This document shows, piece by piece, positions 16,527-26,934 of a DNA stretch of 64,000 nt (position 1 is its first letter; each line of letters opens with the position of its first letter). A program made the position numbers and the translations under genes. Below the pieces are notes generated by a model. The model was not told the DNA's origin and did no database searches. It saw only the letters and a program-made list of their open reading frames with translations. The stretch comes from Legionella sp. W10-070. GTDB taxonomy: Bacteria > Pseudomonadota > Gammaproteobacteria > Legionellales > Legionellaceae. The stretch covers positions 52,355 to 116,354 of the forward strand of contig NZ_CAAAJC010000008.1 of the NCBI RefSeq assembly GCF_900640175.1. The letters run 5' to 3'.

Positions 16527-17765
16527 ATGCCAGGACGCGTTTGTATCTTACTCATGGATTCACTGGGAATAGGGGCAAGTCTTGATGCACACCGTTATGG
16601 TGATGAGGGTGCCAATACTTTCGGGCATATTCATCAGGCATGCGAGGAGGGGCGCGCTGATAAAAAGGGGGTACGCCAAGGTCCTTTGTCCATTCCAAAT
16701 TTAAGCAGACTGGGCTTGTACCATGCCGCAATTGCCAGCTCGGGTGTAAGATGGCTTGACTTATCGGCACTTGCTGCACCTGTGGGCTATTATGGTTATG
16801 CCGTCGAACAAAGCCTGGGGAAAGATACCCCAAGCGGCCACTGGGAGTTGGCAGGCGTACCGGTTCGGTTTGAGTGGGGTTATTTCCCTTATGAAGAACC
16901 TTGCTTTCCCAAGCCGTTGATTGATGAATTAATCAGCAAGGCAAAATTGCCTGGTGTTTTGGGGGAAAAACATGCTTCAGGCACGGTCATTATTGATGAG
17001 TTGGGTGAAGAGCATCTTAAAACCGGAAAGCCGATTGTTTATACCTCCGCAGACAGTGTATTTCAGATTGCAGCCCATGAAGAACATTTTGGCTTGCAGC
17101 GTTTGTATGAGGTTTGTGAAATAGCGCGTGATCTGGTTGATGACTATCAGATAGGTCGTGTGATTGCAAGGCCTTTTATTGGAATGCCGGGGTCATTTTT
17201 ACGCACAGGAAATCGTCGTGACTATGCTACCTTACCCCCTGCCCCGACCTTGCTGGATGAGTTAAAGCAGGCGGGAAGAGAAGTCATTGCCATAGGAAAG
17301 ATTGCTGATATCTATGCCCATCAAGGAGTAACAAAGACCATAAAGGCTGATGGCAATATGGCCTTGTTTGACGCCACTATCGCTGCTATGAAAACTGCGC
17401 CGGCGGGGAGTCTGGTATTTACCAATTTTGTCGATTTTGATTCCTCCTATGGACATCGTCGTGACGTAACAGGCTATGCGCATGCCCTTGAGCAATTTGA
17501 TGCCCGGCTTCCTGAGCTGGAGCAACTGCTGGAACCTGAGGATCTTGTAATCATTGCAGCCGATCATGGTTGTGATCCGACCAGGCCAGGTTCTGATCAT
17601 ACCAGGGAGCATATTCCTGTTCTGGCTTTTGGTCCTCAATGCCCAAGTCAGTTTATCGGTCGCCGTGAGACCTTTGCTGATATCGGACAAAGTATAGCGG
17701 AACAATTGGAAATAGCGCCTTTACTTCATGGCGTTTCTTTCATTAACCCCCACCGTAAAGGTTAA
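16527..17765 (+). CDS. deoB: Phosphopentomutase
   Basis: DeoB interconverts (deoxy)ribose 1-phosphate and 5-phosphate, linking nucleoside phosphorolysis to central metabolism in the cytoplasm. The protein is 412 residues (family about 390-410). Alkaline-phosphatase-fold metal ligands are seen: D10 in LLMDSLGIG, then the [10 protein letters not shown] loop bearing the phosphorylated Thr, and the late [18 protein letters not shown] motif. ATG 16527 follows AGAGGA. It is the last gene of the MFS-MFS-deoB cluster, which points to use of host or environmental nucleosides. Confidence 0.96.
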   Translation: MPGRVCILLMDSLGIGASLDAHRYGDEGANTFGHIHQACEEGRADKKGVRQGPLSIPNLSRLGLYHAAIASSGVRWLDLSALAAPVGYYGYAVEQSLGKDTPSGHWELAGVPVRFEWGYFPYEEPCFPKPLIDELISKAKLPGVLGEKHASGTVIIDELGEEHLKTGKPIVYTSADSVFQIAAHEEHFGLQRLYEVCEIARDLVDDYQIGRVIARPFIGMPGSFLRTGNRRDYATLPPAPTLLDELKQAGREVIAIGKIADIYAHQGVTKTIKADGNMALFDATIAAMKTAPAGSLVFTNFVDFDSSYGHRRDVTGYAHALEQFDARLPELEQLLEPEDLVIIAADHGCDPTRPGSDHTREHIPVLAFGPQCPSQFIGRRETFADIGQSIAEQLEIAPLLHGVSFINPHRKG

Positions 17766-17785
17766 AAGGAAAGATAGCAGAGTAT

Positions 17786-18223
17786 ATGATATATCCAGCC
17801 TTGTTTCTCACTTATTGTGACTCGATTAATCTTAGGCTAACCTCATTACGCAGGCGTGTGTTGTTTGTGCTTTGGGGGAGTGAGAAACCGCTTAAGGCAT
17901 ACGAGATACTGGACAGGCTCCAGCAATTAAAGCAGAATTCCACACCGCCTTCTGTCTATCGGGTTCTTGATTATTTTGTGAATTATGGAGTAGCGCATAA
18001 GATTGAGTCCATTCAGTCTTATACCCTGTGTCATGAGCCGGAAAAGCATTTGCCTTCTGAAATACTTATGGTTTGCAATATTTGCCACCAGGTGCAGGAA
18101 GTATACAATAGCACCATGTATAATCTGGTACAGCAGTTATCACAGGAGAATCATTTTCATATTGGACAGGATATTATTGAGCTGAAAGGCCTTTGTGAAA
18201 AATGTGACGTATCCTGTGGATGA
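17786..18223 (+). CDS. zur: Fur-family regulator, Zur-like
   Basis: A 145-residue metalloregulator. The N-terminal winged helix (TSLRRRVLFVLWGSEKPLKAYEILDRL, then SVYRVLDYFVNYGVAHKIE) is the Fur DNA-binding domain. The C-terminal half has CNICHQ and CEKC, the two CxxC pairs of the structural zinc site. The order and the absence of the HHDH cluster typical of iron-sensing Fur favour Zur, the zinc-uptake repressor. The start is uncertain, since the AAAGGA upstream of ATG 17786 is distant. It follows deoB by 20 bp and may be co-transcribed. Confidence 0.75.
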   Translation: MIYPALFLTYCDSINLRLTSLRRRVLFVLWGSEKPLKAYEILDRLQQLKQNSTPPSVYRVLDYFVNYGVAHKIESIQSYTLCHEPEKHLPSEILMVCNICHQVQEVYNSTMYNLVQQLSQENHFHIGQDIIELKGLCEKCDVSCG

Positions 18224-18304
18224 CAAATATTAGCTTTACTCCATTGATTTTTTTTCTCTCACCCCCATTTTAAAGAAAAATTAACCCTTAAACGAGGATG
18301 TATT

Positions 18305-18850
18305 TTGGAACAATATCGTGGCACAACCATATTATCGGTCAGGCGAGGCAAGAAAGTAGTTATTGGTGGTGACGGACAGGTTACCATGGGCAATACTGTC
18401 ATGAAGGGAAACGCTCGTAAGGTTAGGCGTTTGTACAAGGAAAAGGTAATAGCAGGTTTTGCTGGCGGTACCGCGGATGCATTTACGCTTTTTGAGCGCT
18501 TTGAGCGTAAGCTTGAGATGCACCAGGGGCATTTGGTACGTGCGGCTGTAGAGCTTGCCAAAGATTGGCGGACAGATAAAATCTTGCGGCGTTTAGAAGC
18601 GCTGTTAGCGGTGGCAGACAGCAAGGCCTCCTTAATTATTACCGGAAATGGCGATGTAATTGAGCCTGAGGGTGGGTTAATCGCTATTGGTTCCGGGGGC
18701 CCATTTGCCCAGTCAGCTGCTCGCGCCTTACTGGAAAATACCAAGTTATCAGCAATGGAGATTGTCCGTAAAAGCTTGGCTATTGCTGGTGATATTTGCA
18801 TCTATACGAACCACAATTTAACTATTGAAGAATTGGATAGCGATGAATAA
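18305..18850 (+). CDS. hslV: ATP-dependent protease subunit HslV
   Basis: HslV (ClpQ) is the two-tiered hexameric threonine peptidase that works with HslU in the cytoplasm. The sequence is 181 residues. The start is TTG 18305 with GAGG upstream. The N-terminus [14 protein letters not shown] carries the catalytic Thr of TT(I/V) a few residues in, as in many non-enteric HslV proteins. [15 protein letters not shown] and [13 protein letters not shown] are signature segments. It overlaps hslU by 8 bp. Confidence 0.96.
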   Translation: MEQYRGTTILSVRRGKKVVIGGDGQVTMGNTVMKGNARKVRRLYKEKVIAGFAGGTADAFTLFERFERKLEMHQGHLVRAAVELAKDWRTDKILRRLEALLAVADSKASLIITGNGDVIEPEGGLIAIGSGGPFAQSAARALLENTKLSAMEIVRKSLAIAGDICIYTNHNLTIEELDSDE

Positions 18851-20177
18851 CACAATGATGATGACTCCTCGGGAGATTGTACAGGAACTGGATAGGCACA
18901 TAATTGGACAAGATGAAGCCAAGCGGGCGGTGGCGATTGCTTTACGCAATCGTTGGCGGCGTATGCAAATTGAAGATACTGTTTTACGTAATGAGATTAT
19001 GCCCAAAAATATCTTAATGATTGGGCCAACGGGAGTCGGTAAGACAGAAATTGCCAGACGTCTGGCTAAATTGGCGCAAGCGCCCTTTATCAAGGTTGAG
19101 GCGACTAAATTTACTGAAGTCGGTTATGTAGGGCGTGATGTGGATTCAATTATCCGTGATCTCGCGGATACTGCTGTTAAGCAAGAGCGTGAAACAGCAA
19201 TGAAGAAAGTAGAGCATTTGGCTGAAGAAGCTGCAGAAGAGCGGATTTTGGACGTTTTACTTCCTCCCCCAAGAGGTAGCCTGACAGCGGGGGAGAAAGA
19301 TTCTTCTACACGCCAGGTGTTCCGTAAGCAGCTGCGGGAAGGTACGCTGGACAATAATGAGATTGAAATAGAATTATCAGCCGCTCAGGTAGGCGTGGAG
19401 ATCATGGCGCCTCCAGGCATGGAGGAAATGACGAGTCAGTTACAATCGATGTTTCAGCAGATAGGCAGCGGCCGTACCCGAACACGTAAACTTACCATAG
19501 CCAAGGCAATGAAAATTCTACGTGAGGAAGAAGCTGCAAAATTAATCAATGAGGAAGATATCAAAACCCGTGCTATTGAAAGTGTTGAGCAAAATGGCAT
19601 TGTTTTCATCGACGAGTTAGATAAGGTAGCCAAACGCGCGGAACATGGTGGCGGGGACGTCTCGCGCGAGGGTGTTCAACGCGATTTGTTACCTTTAGTG
19701 GAAGGTTCAACAGTATCCACGAAATATGGCATGATAAAGTCAGATCATATCTTATTTATAGCCTCAGGTGCTTTTCATGTGGCAAAGCCTTCTGATCTGA
19801 TTGCCGAATTACAAGGTCGTTTGCCTATCCGGGTGGAGTTATCAGCGCTGAGCGTCGGTGATTTTGTACGAATCTTGACTGAACCAAGCGCTTCTTTAAC
19901 GGAGCAATACACTGCCCTGATGGCTACTGAGGGCTTGCAATTGACCTTTGATCCGACTGGAATCCGCCGTATTGCAGAAGTTGCCTGGAAAGTGAACGAG
20001 AGAACAGAAAATATTGGCGCACGTCGCCTGTATACGGTGATGGAGCGATTGCTGGAAGTTATTTCGTTCGAGGCCACGGACAAGGCAGGCGAAGCCGTTC
20101 ATATTGATGCAGCATACGTTGAGAAACATTTGGGTAAATTAGTCGATGATGATGATTTAACACGCTATATTCTTTAA
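18843..20177 (+). CDS. hslU: ATP-dependent protease ATPase subunit HslU
   Basis: HslU (ClpY) is the AAA+ unfoldase that feeds substrates to HslV. With ATG 18843 it is 444 residues, the family length; an in-frame start at 18825 would overlap hslV further and is not needed. The conserved opening [21 protein letters not shown] is nearly intact. Walker A is GPTGVGKTE, Walker B is VFIDELDK, and the sensor/C-terminal region [16 protein letters not shown] is present. The I domain lies between the two Walker motifs. The 8-bp overlap with hslV implies translational coupling. Confidence 0.97.
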   Translation: MNNTMMMTPREIVQELDRHIIGQDEAKRAVAIALRNRWRRMQIEDTVLRNEIMPKNILMIGPTGVGKTEIARRLAKLAQAPFIKVEATKFTEVGYVGRDVDSIIRDLADTAVKQERETAMKKVEHLAEEAAEERILDVLLPPPRGSLTAGEKDSSTRQVFRKQLREGTLDNNEIEIELSAAQVGVEIMAPPGMEEMTSQLQSMFQQIGSGRTRTRKLTIAKAMKILREEEAAKLINEEDIKTRAIESVEQNGIVFIDELDKVAKRAEHGGGDVSREGVQRDLLPLVEGSTVSTKYGMIKSDHILFIASGAFHVAKPSDLIAELQGRLPIRVELSALSVGDFVRILTEPSASLTEQYTALMATEGLQLTFDPTGIRRIAEVAWKVNERTENIGARRLYTVMERLLEVISFEATDKAGEAVHIDAAYVEKHLGKLVDDDDLTRYIL

Positions 20178-20324
20178 TTGAAAGATAGCTGTATTTAAAC
20201 GTCTTCCGGATTTGGATGCCCGGAAGATGCCTCCTAACGATAAAGTAAATGATTATCGTAAAGTAGTTGGAAAAAGTGATATAATTGCTGCCATTGTGTT
20301 CCGTTACCTGGCTGATAGATTATC

Positions 20325-22016
20325 ATGATTGCTTTCCTGGAAGCCTACCGTGCAGGATTATTCAAACGTCAGCATTGGTTGTCTAATATTATTTCAGGGA
20401 TTATCGTCGGGGTAGTTGCCTTGCCACTGGCGATGGCTTTCGCTATTGCATCTGGAGTGAAGCCAGAGCAGGGAATATATACTGCCATTGTGGCAGGTTT
20501 TCTTGTTTCTCTATTTGGCGGTAGTCGGCTGCAAATTGCAGGACCAACAGGTGCCTTTATTATTATCCTTGCTGGCATTACCGCGAAGTATGGTGTGGAA
20601 GGCCTGCAAATTGCTACTTTAATGGCAGGGCTAATCCTCTTGCTTTTGGGTACTATGCGGTTAGGTACAATTATAAAATTTATTCCTGATCCGGTTATTG
20701 TTGGTTTTACTTCAGGGATTGCGGTTGTAATCTGGGTGGGACAATGGCGAGATTTTTTTGGCTTGCCGGCTGTTTCCGGAGAACATTTTCATGAAAAACT
20801 CTTACATTTACTGCAAGTATTTCCCCAATTCAATCTGACGACTACAGGCTTTGCATTATTTTCTTTACTATTGGTACTGTTTTCTCCCAGATTACCAGGC
20901 TTGAAAAGGGTTCCCGGCCCTTTAGTTGCCTTGGTTGTGGCCACAGGACTACAAGCGCTATTTCATTTTGAAGACATTTCGACTATTGGAAGTACTTTTG
21001 GCGGTATTCCTCAAGGATTGCCTGATTTGCATTGGCCTGAGATTACTTCAGCACGTCTAAGCGAGTTGCTTGGACCTGCATTCGCCATAGCTATGCTGGG
21101 CGCAATCGAATCGTTGCTTTCTGCTGTAGTGGCTGATGGAATGGTGGGTACGCGACATGATTCTAATCAGGAATTAATTGGCCAGGGAATTGCCAATATC
21201 ATGACTCCGCTGTTTGGTGGGTTTGCAGCAACAGGCGCTATTGCTCGTACAGCAACCAATATCCGCAATGGAGGTACCAGTCCTCTTGCTGGTGTTATCC
21301 ATGCAATAACCCTGCTGCTAATTATTGTTTTTCTAGCCCCTTTGGCAGCACATGTGCCTTTGGCCGTTCTTGCTGCTATTTTATTTGTTGTTGCCTGGAA
21401 TATGAGTGAGGCCCATCATTTTATTAAGATAGTTAAATCTGCTCCGCGAGCGGATGTTATGATCTTGCTAGCTACATTTGGGTTAACCATTGGTGTAGAT
21501 TTAATTGTTGCGGTCTATGTCGGTGTGGTTTTAGCAATACTGCAATTTTTACGGCGCATGGCCTCCAGTGTAGAGGTTCATCAGATTGACGCTCAAGAAT
21601 TACATGAGCAATATGACAAACCAAGTCCAGGTAATTTACCACAAGAAATATTAATTTATGCTGTCGAAGGTCCTTTTTTCTTTGGGGCAGTAGAGAAATT
21701 TGAACGGACACTGGAAAATATACATGCCTTGCCCAAGGTGCTAATTATCAAGTTAGGTTGGGTTCCTTTTATAGATGTTACAGGGCTTCGTACCCTGGAG
21801 GATGTAATTTTGCATTTTCATAAACGTCAGGTTCATGTACTGTTGACTGGTGCTAATGAGCGAGTGCAGGCCAAGCTTGAAAAAGCAGGCATTATAAAGC
21901 GCCTGGGCAGGGAAAATGTATTTCAGGATTTAACACAGGCTCTTGAAAGTTTCCTGCCTGCTATTCCTTCTTCTCCGGATGTTTCGGCCAAGCCTCGTTT
22001 ACAAGGTTTTGGCTAA
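20325..22016 (+). CDS. SulP family inorganic anion transporter with STAS domain
   Basis: A 563-residue inner-membrane transporter. The membrane core has the SulP hallmarks ALPLAMAFAIASGVKPEQG, GSRLQIAGPTGAF and GAIESLLSAVVADG. A cytoplasmic STAS domain follows at about residues 440-550 (LIYAVEGPFFFGAVEKFE, VPFIDVTGLRTLEDV). DauA-like dicarboxylate or bicarbonate carriers and sulfate carriers share this layout; the substrate is not readable. Its last 56 bp overlap the 3' end of the leftward YihY gene. It is a different gene from the partial SulP at the left edge. Confidence 0.92.
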   Translation: MIAFLEAYRAGLFKRQHWLSNIISGIIVGVVALPLAMAFAIASGVKPEQGIYTAIVAGFLVSLFGGSRLQIAGPTGAFIIILAGITAKYGVEGLQIATLMAGLILLLLGTMRLGTIIKFIPDPVIVGFTSGIAVVIWVGQWRDFFGLPAVSGEHFHEKLLHLLQVFPQFNLTTTGFALFSLLLVLFSPRLPGLKRVPGPLVALVVATGLQALFHFEDISTIGSTFGGIPQGLPDLHWPEITSARLSELLGPAFAIAMLGAIESLLSAVVADGMVGTRHDSNQELIGQGIANIMTPLFGGFAATGAIARTATNIRNGGTSPLAGVIHAITLLLIIVFLAPLAAHVPLAVLAAILFVVAWNMSEAHHFIKIVKSAPRADVMILLATFGLTIGVDLIVAVYVGVVLAILQFLRRMASSVEVHQIDAQELHEQYDKPSPGNLPQEILIYAVEGPFFFGAVEKFERTLENIHALPKVLIIKLGWVPFIDVTGLRTLEDVILHFHKRQVHVLLTGANERVQAKLEKAGIIKRLGRENVFQDLTQALESFLPAIPSSPDVSAKPRLQGFG

Positions 22017-23223
22017 ACAGCTGATTGAGATCGATATCAAGGATTTCCTGCAAATGGGTATCAATTTTACTCAGTACGGGTTGCCATTTGCCATGAAGCA
22101 TTTTCTCTGTTATCAATTCATAAGAAGAAGGAAGTCGGTAGGGCAAGTGTTGGGTAAGCCAATAAAGACTAATCTGGTTTAAGTTGCGACTTAGCATTAG
22201 CTCACCATTTTCCGCGTGATGTATTAGTTCCAGGCCAACCAGCTCGTTAATCATGTCGTCGACATTGACCGCAAACGGCTTGGAACAGGCGCTGACTAAT
22301 TCCTCGCGGGTTATCCCTTTTCCCTCTCTTTGTGCCAGCCAAAGACGGTGGAGCCAGAATACGGCATGGGAGAATCCATCCATAGGTTTTCCAGGACGCC
22401 TCTCATGATGGACTGAAAGTGCATAACTGATTTCTGCACCCAGCAGCGTAATAACCCAAACCCAATATACCCAGACGAAAAATATAGGGACAGTTGCAAA
22501 AGCACCATATAATAATTGATAGGTGTTATATTGCGCCAGATAATAGGCAAAGGCATGTTTTGCCGATTCAAATAGCAGGGAGGCGACCAATGCCCCCCAT
22601 AAGCCATGACTGAGTTTAACCTGGCAATTAGGAACAACCACATACAGGAAGGTAAAACCAAACAACGATAAGAAAAAAGGAATGCTGTTCAGTAAAAATA
22701 AAGGGGTATGATGTTCCTGAATAAAAGGAATCGAAAGCACATAAGAACTTGCTGCCAAACTTAAGCCAAGTAATACGGGTGCCAGGGATAAAATAGCCCA
22801 GTATAATAAAAAGGCATAAACGCCCCTTCTGGTTGATTCAGCCCGCCAGATCCTGTTCATTGCTTTTTCTATGGTAAACATCACTAACAGGGCAGTGAAA
22901 AACAGAATGGCAACGCCCCAAATGGATAGCCTTGAAACCTGTGCCGTGAATTCCTGCAGATAGTCTTGAACAATTCTCCCGGTTGCAGGGACGAAATTTT
23001 CAAAGATAAAGTCCTGAACAGGACCGGAGAATTCCTGGAATACCGGAAAGGAAGATAAAATTGCAAAACCTACTGTCATCAGAGGAACAACCGCCAGCAG
23101 GCTGGTAAATGCTAATGCTGAAGCCCTGTAGGTGCAATCATCTTTAATGAAATGCTCGGCTACGAATAAAATAAAGCGCTTTGCTTCATCGAATTTAGTG
23201 ATTAGCAGTTTTTTCCAGTCCAT
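21961..23223 (-). CDS. YihY/BrkB family inner-membrane protein
   Basis: A 420-residue member of the YihY (formerly ribonuclease BN) family. Around six transmembrane helices occupy residues 30-290, with the family's DCTYRASALAFTSLLAVVPL near the N-terminus and YGAFATVPIFFVWVYWVWVITLLGAEISYAL late in the membrane part (quoted pieces only). A C-terminal cytoplasmic region of about 130 residues looks winged-helix-like (GKGITREELVSACSKPF, DDMINELVGLELI). Function in the envelope is unclear. The 3' end overlaps the SulP gene tail to tail by 56 bp. Confidence 0.88.
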   Translation of the reverse strand: MDWKKLLITKFDEAKRFILFVAEHFIKDDCTYRASALAFTSLLAVVPLMTVGFAILSSFPVFQEFSGPVQDFIFENFVPATGRIVQDYLQEFTAQVSRLSIWGVAILFFTALLVMFTIEKAMNRIWRAESTRRGVYAFLLYWAILSLAPVLLGLSLAASSYVLSIPFIQEHHTPLFLLNSIPFFLSLFGFTFLYVVVPNCQVKLSHGLWGALVASLLFESAKHAFAYYLAQYNTYQLLYGAFATVPIFFVWVYWVWVITLLGAEISYALSVHHERRPGKPMDGFSHAVFWLHRLWLAQREGKGITREELVSACSKPFAVNVDDMINELVGLELIHHAENGELMLSRNLNQISLYWLTQHLPYRLPSSYELITEKMLHGKWQPVLSKIDTHLQEILDIDLNQLFSQNLVNEAWPKHPEKKE

Positions 23224-23379
23224 GAAATTGGCAGTCCTGATTGTTTAAATTATTTTGCAGCAGTAAGATGTTGATTACCCTTTATTCTAGTCAACAGATG
23301 GTTCTATTACCAAGAAATAAATCGCAGAGAGGGAGCTGCTGCTTACAGAACTGTTGTACAGCAGTTTGTTAGCAGTTAG

Positions 23380-24015
<636 letters not shown>

Positions 24016-24095
24016 TAAGGGCATTCACTTCCTAAAATGAGCGGGTTTTTTGCCTTTATATTAATCAGATATTTTTGTTTTTAATCGGTGATCAC

Positions 24096-24881
24096 GTGAA
24101 GATAATTACTTTTAATGCCAATGGTCTTCGTGCTGCAGCACGCAATGGATTTTTTGATTGGTTGGCAGCTCAGGACGTTGACTTTGTCTGTATCCAGGAA
24201 ACTAAAATCCAGTCAGAACAAAGATTGCCAGAAACGCTTTATTATCCTCACGGTTATTTTTGTGAATATTATGATGCGCAAAAGAAAGGCTATAGCGGGG
24301 TTGCAATCTATGCTCGTCACAAACCTCTTCAAATCAAAAAGGGTCTTGGCTTTGATTACTGTGATAATGAAGGGCGGTACCTTCAATTTGATTATCCCCG
24401 GCTGAGTGTGGTTTCACTGTACCTGCCTTCAGGTACAAGTGGTGAGGTAAGGCAGACAGTAAAATTTGATTTTTTAGAGCGTTTCGCCAACCATTTAATG
24501 ATGCTAAAAAACGAAGGCCGTGAATTAATACTCTGTGGCGATTATAATATTGCCCATAAAAAAATTGATTTGAAAAACTGGCGAGGTAATTTGAAAAACT
24601 CAGGATTTTTACCTGAGGAGCGGGCATGGATGGATCGGTTATTTGGTTCGATGGGTTTTGTTGATGCCTTTCGGGTGATTAACGAGGAAGAACATCAATA
24701 TACCTGGTGGTCTTATCGCAATCCTGGTGCCTGGGATAATAATGTGGGGTGGCGGATAGATTATCAGGTGATTACCCCGGGTTTAAAAGAGAGTGTGGTA
24801 AAGGCGGTTGTGTATCGTGATGCGCGTTGGTCTGATCATGCGCCGTTAATGATTGAATATGCGGGAGACTGGTATGCTTAA
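24096..24881 (+). CDS. Exodeoxyribonuclease III family (AP endonuclease), copy 1
   Basis: A 261-residue exonuclease/endonuclease/phosphatase-fold enzyme of base-excision repair. Motifs are KIITFNANGLRAAARNGF at the N-terminus, QETKIQ (metal-binding Glu), CGDYNIAHKKID, and the terminal SDHAPLMIE with the catalytic His. Start GTG 24096 has GGTGA upstream; an ORF start at 24075 is less plausible. It overlaps the next gene, a second ExoIII-family enzyme, by 8 bp. WxxYR of TWWSYRNPGAWDNNVGWRID matches true ExoIII proteins. Confidence 0.93.
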   Translation: MKIITFNANGLRAAARNGFFDWLAAQDVDFVCIQETKIQSEQRLPETLYYPHGYFCEYYDAQKKGYSGVAIYARHKPLQIKKGLGFDYCDNEGRYLQFDYPRLSVVSLYLPSGTSGEVRQTVKFDFLERFANHLMMLKNEGRELILCGDYNIAHKKIDLKNWRGNLKNSGFLPEERAWMDRLFGSMGFVDAFRVINEEEHQYTWWSYRNPGAWDNNVGWRIDYQVITPGLKESVVKAVVYRDARWSDHAPLMIEYAGDWYA

Positions 24882-25659
24882 ACTGGCTAGCTGGAATGTG
24901 AATTCTTTAAAGGTGCGCCTTGAGCAGGTTTTAAATTGGCTGGAATCTTCAGCCACCGATATTTTGGCTGTGCAGGAAACAAAACTGGTTGATGAACATT
25001 TCCCTAAAAACGTGTTTGCCGAACTGGGCTATCACGTTGCCTATACTGGACAAAAAACGTATAACGGGGTAGCGATTATCAGCCGTCATCCTTTAACAGA
25101 GGTGATTGGCGAAGTTCCGGGATATGCCGATCCGCAACGCCGAGTGCTGGCGGCAACAGTTGCTGATCTGCGCCTGATTAATCTTTATGTTCCTAATGGC
25201 TCTGAATTGAGCTCAGAAAAATATCTATATAAGTTAGCATGGCTGGAAAAAGTAACCGCCTTTATCAAGCAACAGATGATGCTCTATCCCAAACTTGCTG
25301 TGGTTGGTGATTTTAATATTGCACCGGAAGATAGAGATGTGCACGATCCGCTGGAATGGCAAGATTGTGTATTGGTCAGTCCGGCAGAGCGTCAGGCATT
25401 TACTGATTTATTAGCGCTAGGCTTGGCAGACAGCTTTCGTAATTTTCCTCAGGAAGAGCAATCATTCAGCTGGTGGGATTATCGGGCGGGAGGTTTTAGG
25501 CGCAATCGAGGTTTGCGCATTGATCACATTTTATTAAGTGAATCATTAAATTGTATCTGTAATTCTTCTCAAATTGACAAGGTGCCCCGTAAATGGGAGC
25601 GTCCCTCTGATCATGCGCCTGTTTGGGTTGAGCTAGAGGAAATGTCTGGACATCAGTAA
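24874..25659 (+). CDS. xthA: Exodeoxyribonuclease III (AP endonuclease), copy 2
   Basis: A 261-residue second member of the same fold, with KLASWNVNSLKVRLEQVLNW, QETKLVDEHFP, VGDFNIAPEDRDVHDP, FSWWDYRAGGFRRNRGLRIDH and PSDHAPVWVE. These segments match the XthA type seen in many bacteria. ATG 24874 is preceded by GGGAG and overlaps the previous stop, so the two nucleases are co-translated. They are only distantly similar to each other, so they are old paralogs and probably differ in substrate preference. Confidence 0.93.
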   Translation: MLKLASWNVNSLKVRLEQVLNWLESSATDILAVQETKLVDEHFPKNVFAELGYHVAYTGQKTYNGVAIISRHPLTEVIGEVPGYADPQRRVLAATVADLRLINLYVPNGSELSSEKYLYKLAWLEKVTAFIKQQMMLYPKLAVVGDFNIAPEDRDVHDPLEWQDCVLVSPAERQAFTDLLALGLADSFRNFPQEEQSFSWWDYRAGGFRRNRGLRIDHILLSESLNCICNSSQIDKVPRKWERPSDHAPVWVELEEMSGHQ

Positions 25660-25738
25660 TGGAATAGATATTCTATCTTTTACAGGCTAATATTGCCTAT
25701 GGCATAAATTGGATGTTAATTTTCAAGGGATGGATACA

Positions 25739-26488
25739 ATGCAAAAATATAGTATTAAAAGCATGTTACTCATACTGACTTTTTTAGCCAGTGCTGCAAT
25801 ATATGCTGATAAGGTGGAAGATGTTTTACTCATGAGCAAAACGTCTTCGGTAATGACCCAGCAGGCCATGACCCCCAAGCAGGCATTGCAGCGCTTAAAA
25901 GAAGGTAACCAGCGTTTTTTAACAGATAGCAGGCAGCAGCGTGACTACCTTGGGCAAGCCAAGCGTTCATCCTTTGGCCAATTCCCCTGGGCTGTTATTC
26001 TCAACTGTATGGATTCGCGTTCGGTTCCTGAGTTAATCTTTGATCAGGGGCTTGCTGATCTCTTTATTCTTCGTGTCGCCGGCAATATCCTTAATGAGGA
26101 TATACTGGGGAGTATGGAATTTGCTACTAAAGCAGCCGGATCGCGTTTGATTGTTGTTTTAGGCCATACTTCCTGTGGTGCAGTGGCGGGCGCTTGTGAG
26201 GGGGTGGAGCTGGGGCATCTTAATCATGTCCTTGATAAAATTAAACCAAGTGTAAATCCTGCTGAAAAAGCAACTGCTATTAAGGATTGCTCTAATCTGG
26301 AGTTAATTAATACAATAGCAAGGAATAATGCGTTGAGTGTTGCACGGCAAATCCAGGCGCAAAGCCCTATTATCAGCGACTTGATAGCAAAGGGGCAAGT
26401 AGGCATTGTGGCTGGCATGCATGATCTTAAAACAGGCAGGGTTCTCTTTTTTGAAGAGGAGCGTCTTATCCCTGAGCAGAAAAATTGA
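25739..26488 (+). CDS. Beta-class carbonic anhydrase, exported
   Basis: A 249-residue enzyme that interconverts CO2 and bicarbonate. Zinc ligands are C90 (in NCMDSRS, with D92/R94 dyad), H143 and C146 (GHTSCGAV). An N-terminal signal peptide (IKSMLLILTFLASAAIYA) suggests export to the periplasm. ATG 25739 is chosen because AGGGA lies at proper spacing; starts at 25709 and 25730 are in frame but have none. A periplasmic beta carbonic anhydrase together with SulP carriers could assist bicarbonate handling, but no operon links them here. Confidence 0.92.
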   Translation: MQKYSIKSMLLILTFLASAAIYADKVEDVLLMSKTSSVMTQQAMTPKQALQRLKEGNQRFLTDSRQQRDYLGQAKRSSFGQFPWAVILNCMDSRSVPELIFDQGLADLFILRVAGNILNEDILGSMEFATKAAGSRLIVVLGHTSCGAVAGACEGVELGHLNHVLDKIKPSVNPAEKATAIKDCSNLELINTIARNNALSVARQIQAQSPIISDLIAKGQVGIVAGMHDLKTGRVLFFEEERLIPEQKN

Positions 26489-26594
26489 TCTGGGGTGGAA
26501 ATTCTGCTAATGTGCGCATCTTAAAGTCTGGAGTATGGTGCCTGGCCAGAGTTCGGGTGGCGATACTCGTTTTATAATTAGAGAGAGTGGTATT

Positions 26595-26804
26595 ATGAAA
26601 GCGTCTATTCATCCAGTTTATAACAATATTAATGTGACCTGCAGTTGTGGCCACACATTTGGAACCCGATCAACGTTGGCTCAGGATTTAAGTATTGAAG
26701 TTTGTGCCAATTGCCACCCTTTTTATACGGGCAAGCAAAAACTGGTTGATACCGGCGGACGTGTTCAACGATTCCGCGCTCGTTATCAGCGTAAAGATAA
26801 ATAA
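26595..26804 (+). CDS. rpmE: 50S ribosomal protein L31
   Basis: A 69-residue zinc-binding L31. The four cysteines C16, C18, C37 and C40 are all present (TCSCGH and VCANCHPF), so this is the zinc-containing (C+) form. Start ATG 26595 is well placed at the conserved MKASIHPVY. It is followed by a strong intrinsic terminator at 26833-26860. Confidence 0.96.
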   Translation: MKASIHPVYNNINVTCSCGHTFGTRSTLAQDLSIEVCANCHPFYTGKQKLVDTGGRVQRFRARYQRKDK

Positions 26805-26832
26805 TTATTTAGTTTGTAGAGGACTACCTCTT

Positions 26833-26860
26833 AGGCGCAATCGATATGCGCCTTTTTTTT
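26833..26860 (+). terminator. Rho-independent terminator of rpmE
   Basis: Seven-base stem AGGCGCA/TGCGCCT (26833-26839 and 26847-26853), a seven-base loop, and an eight-T run. Confidence 0.9.
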
Positions 26861-26934
26861 GCAAGATGACTGTAAATCCTCGGCTTTTTTCTATATGATT
26901 TTTTGCCGGGTTGTCTGAAAAGAGAGTAAGCATT

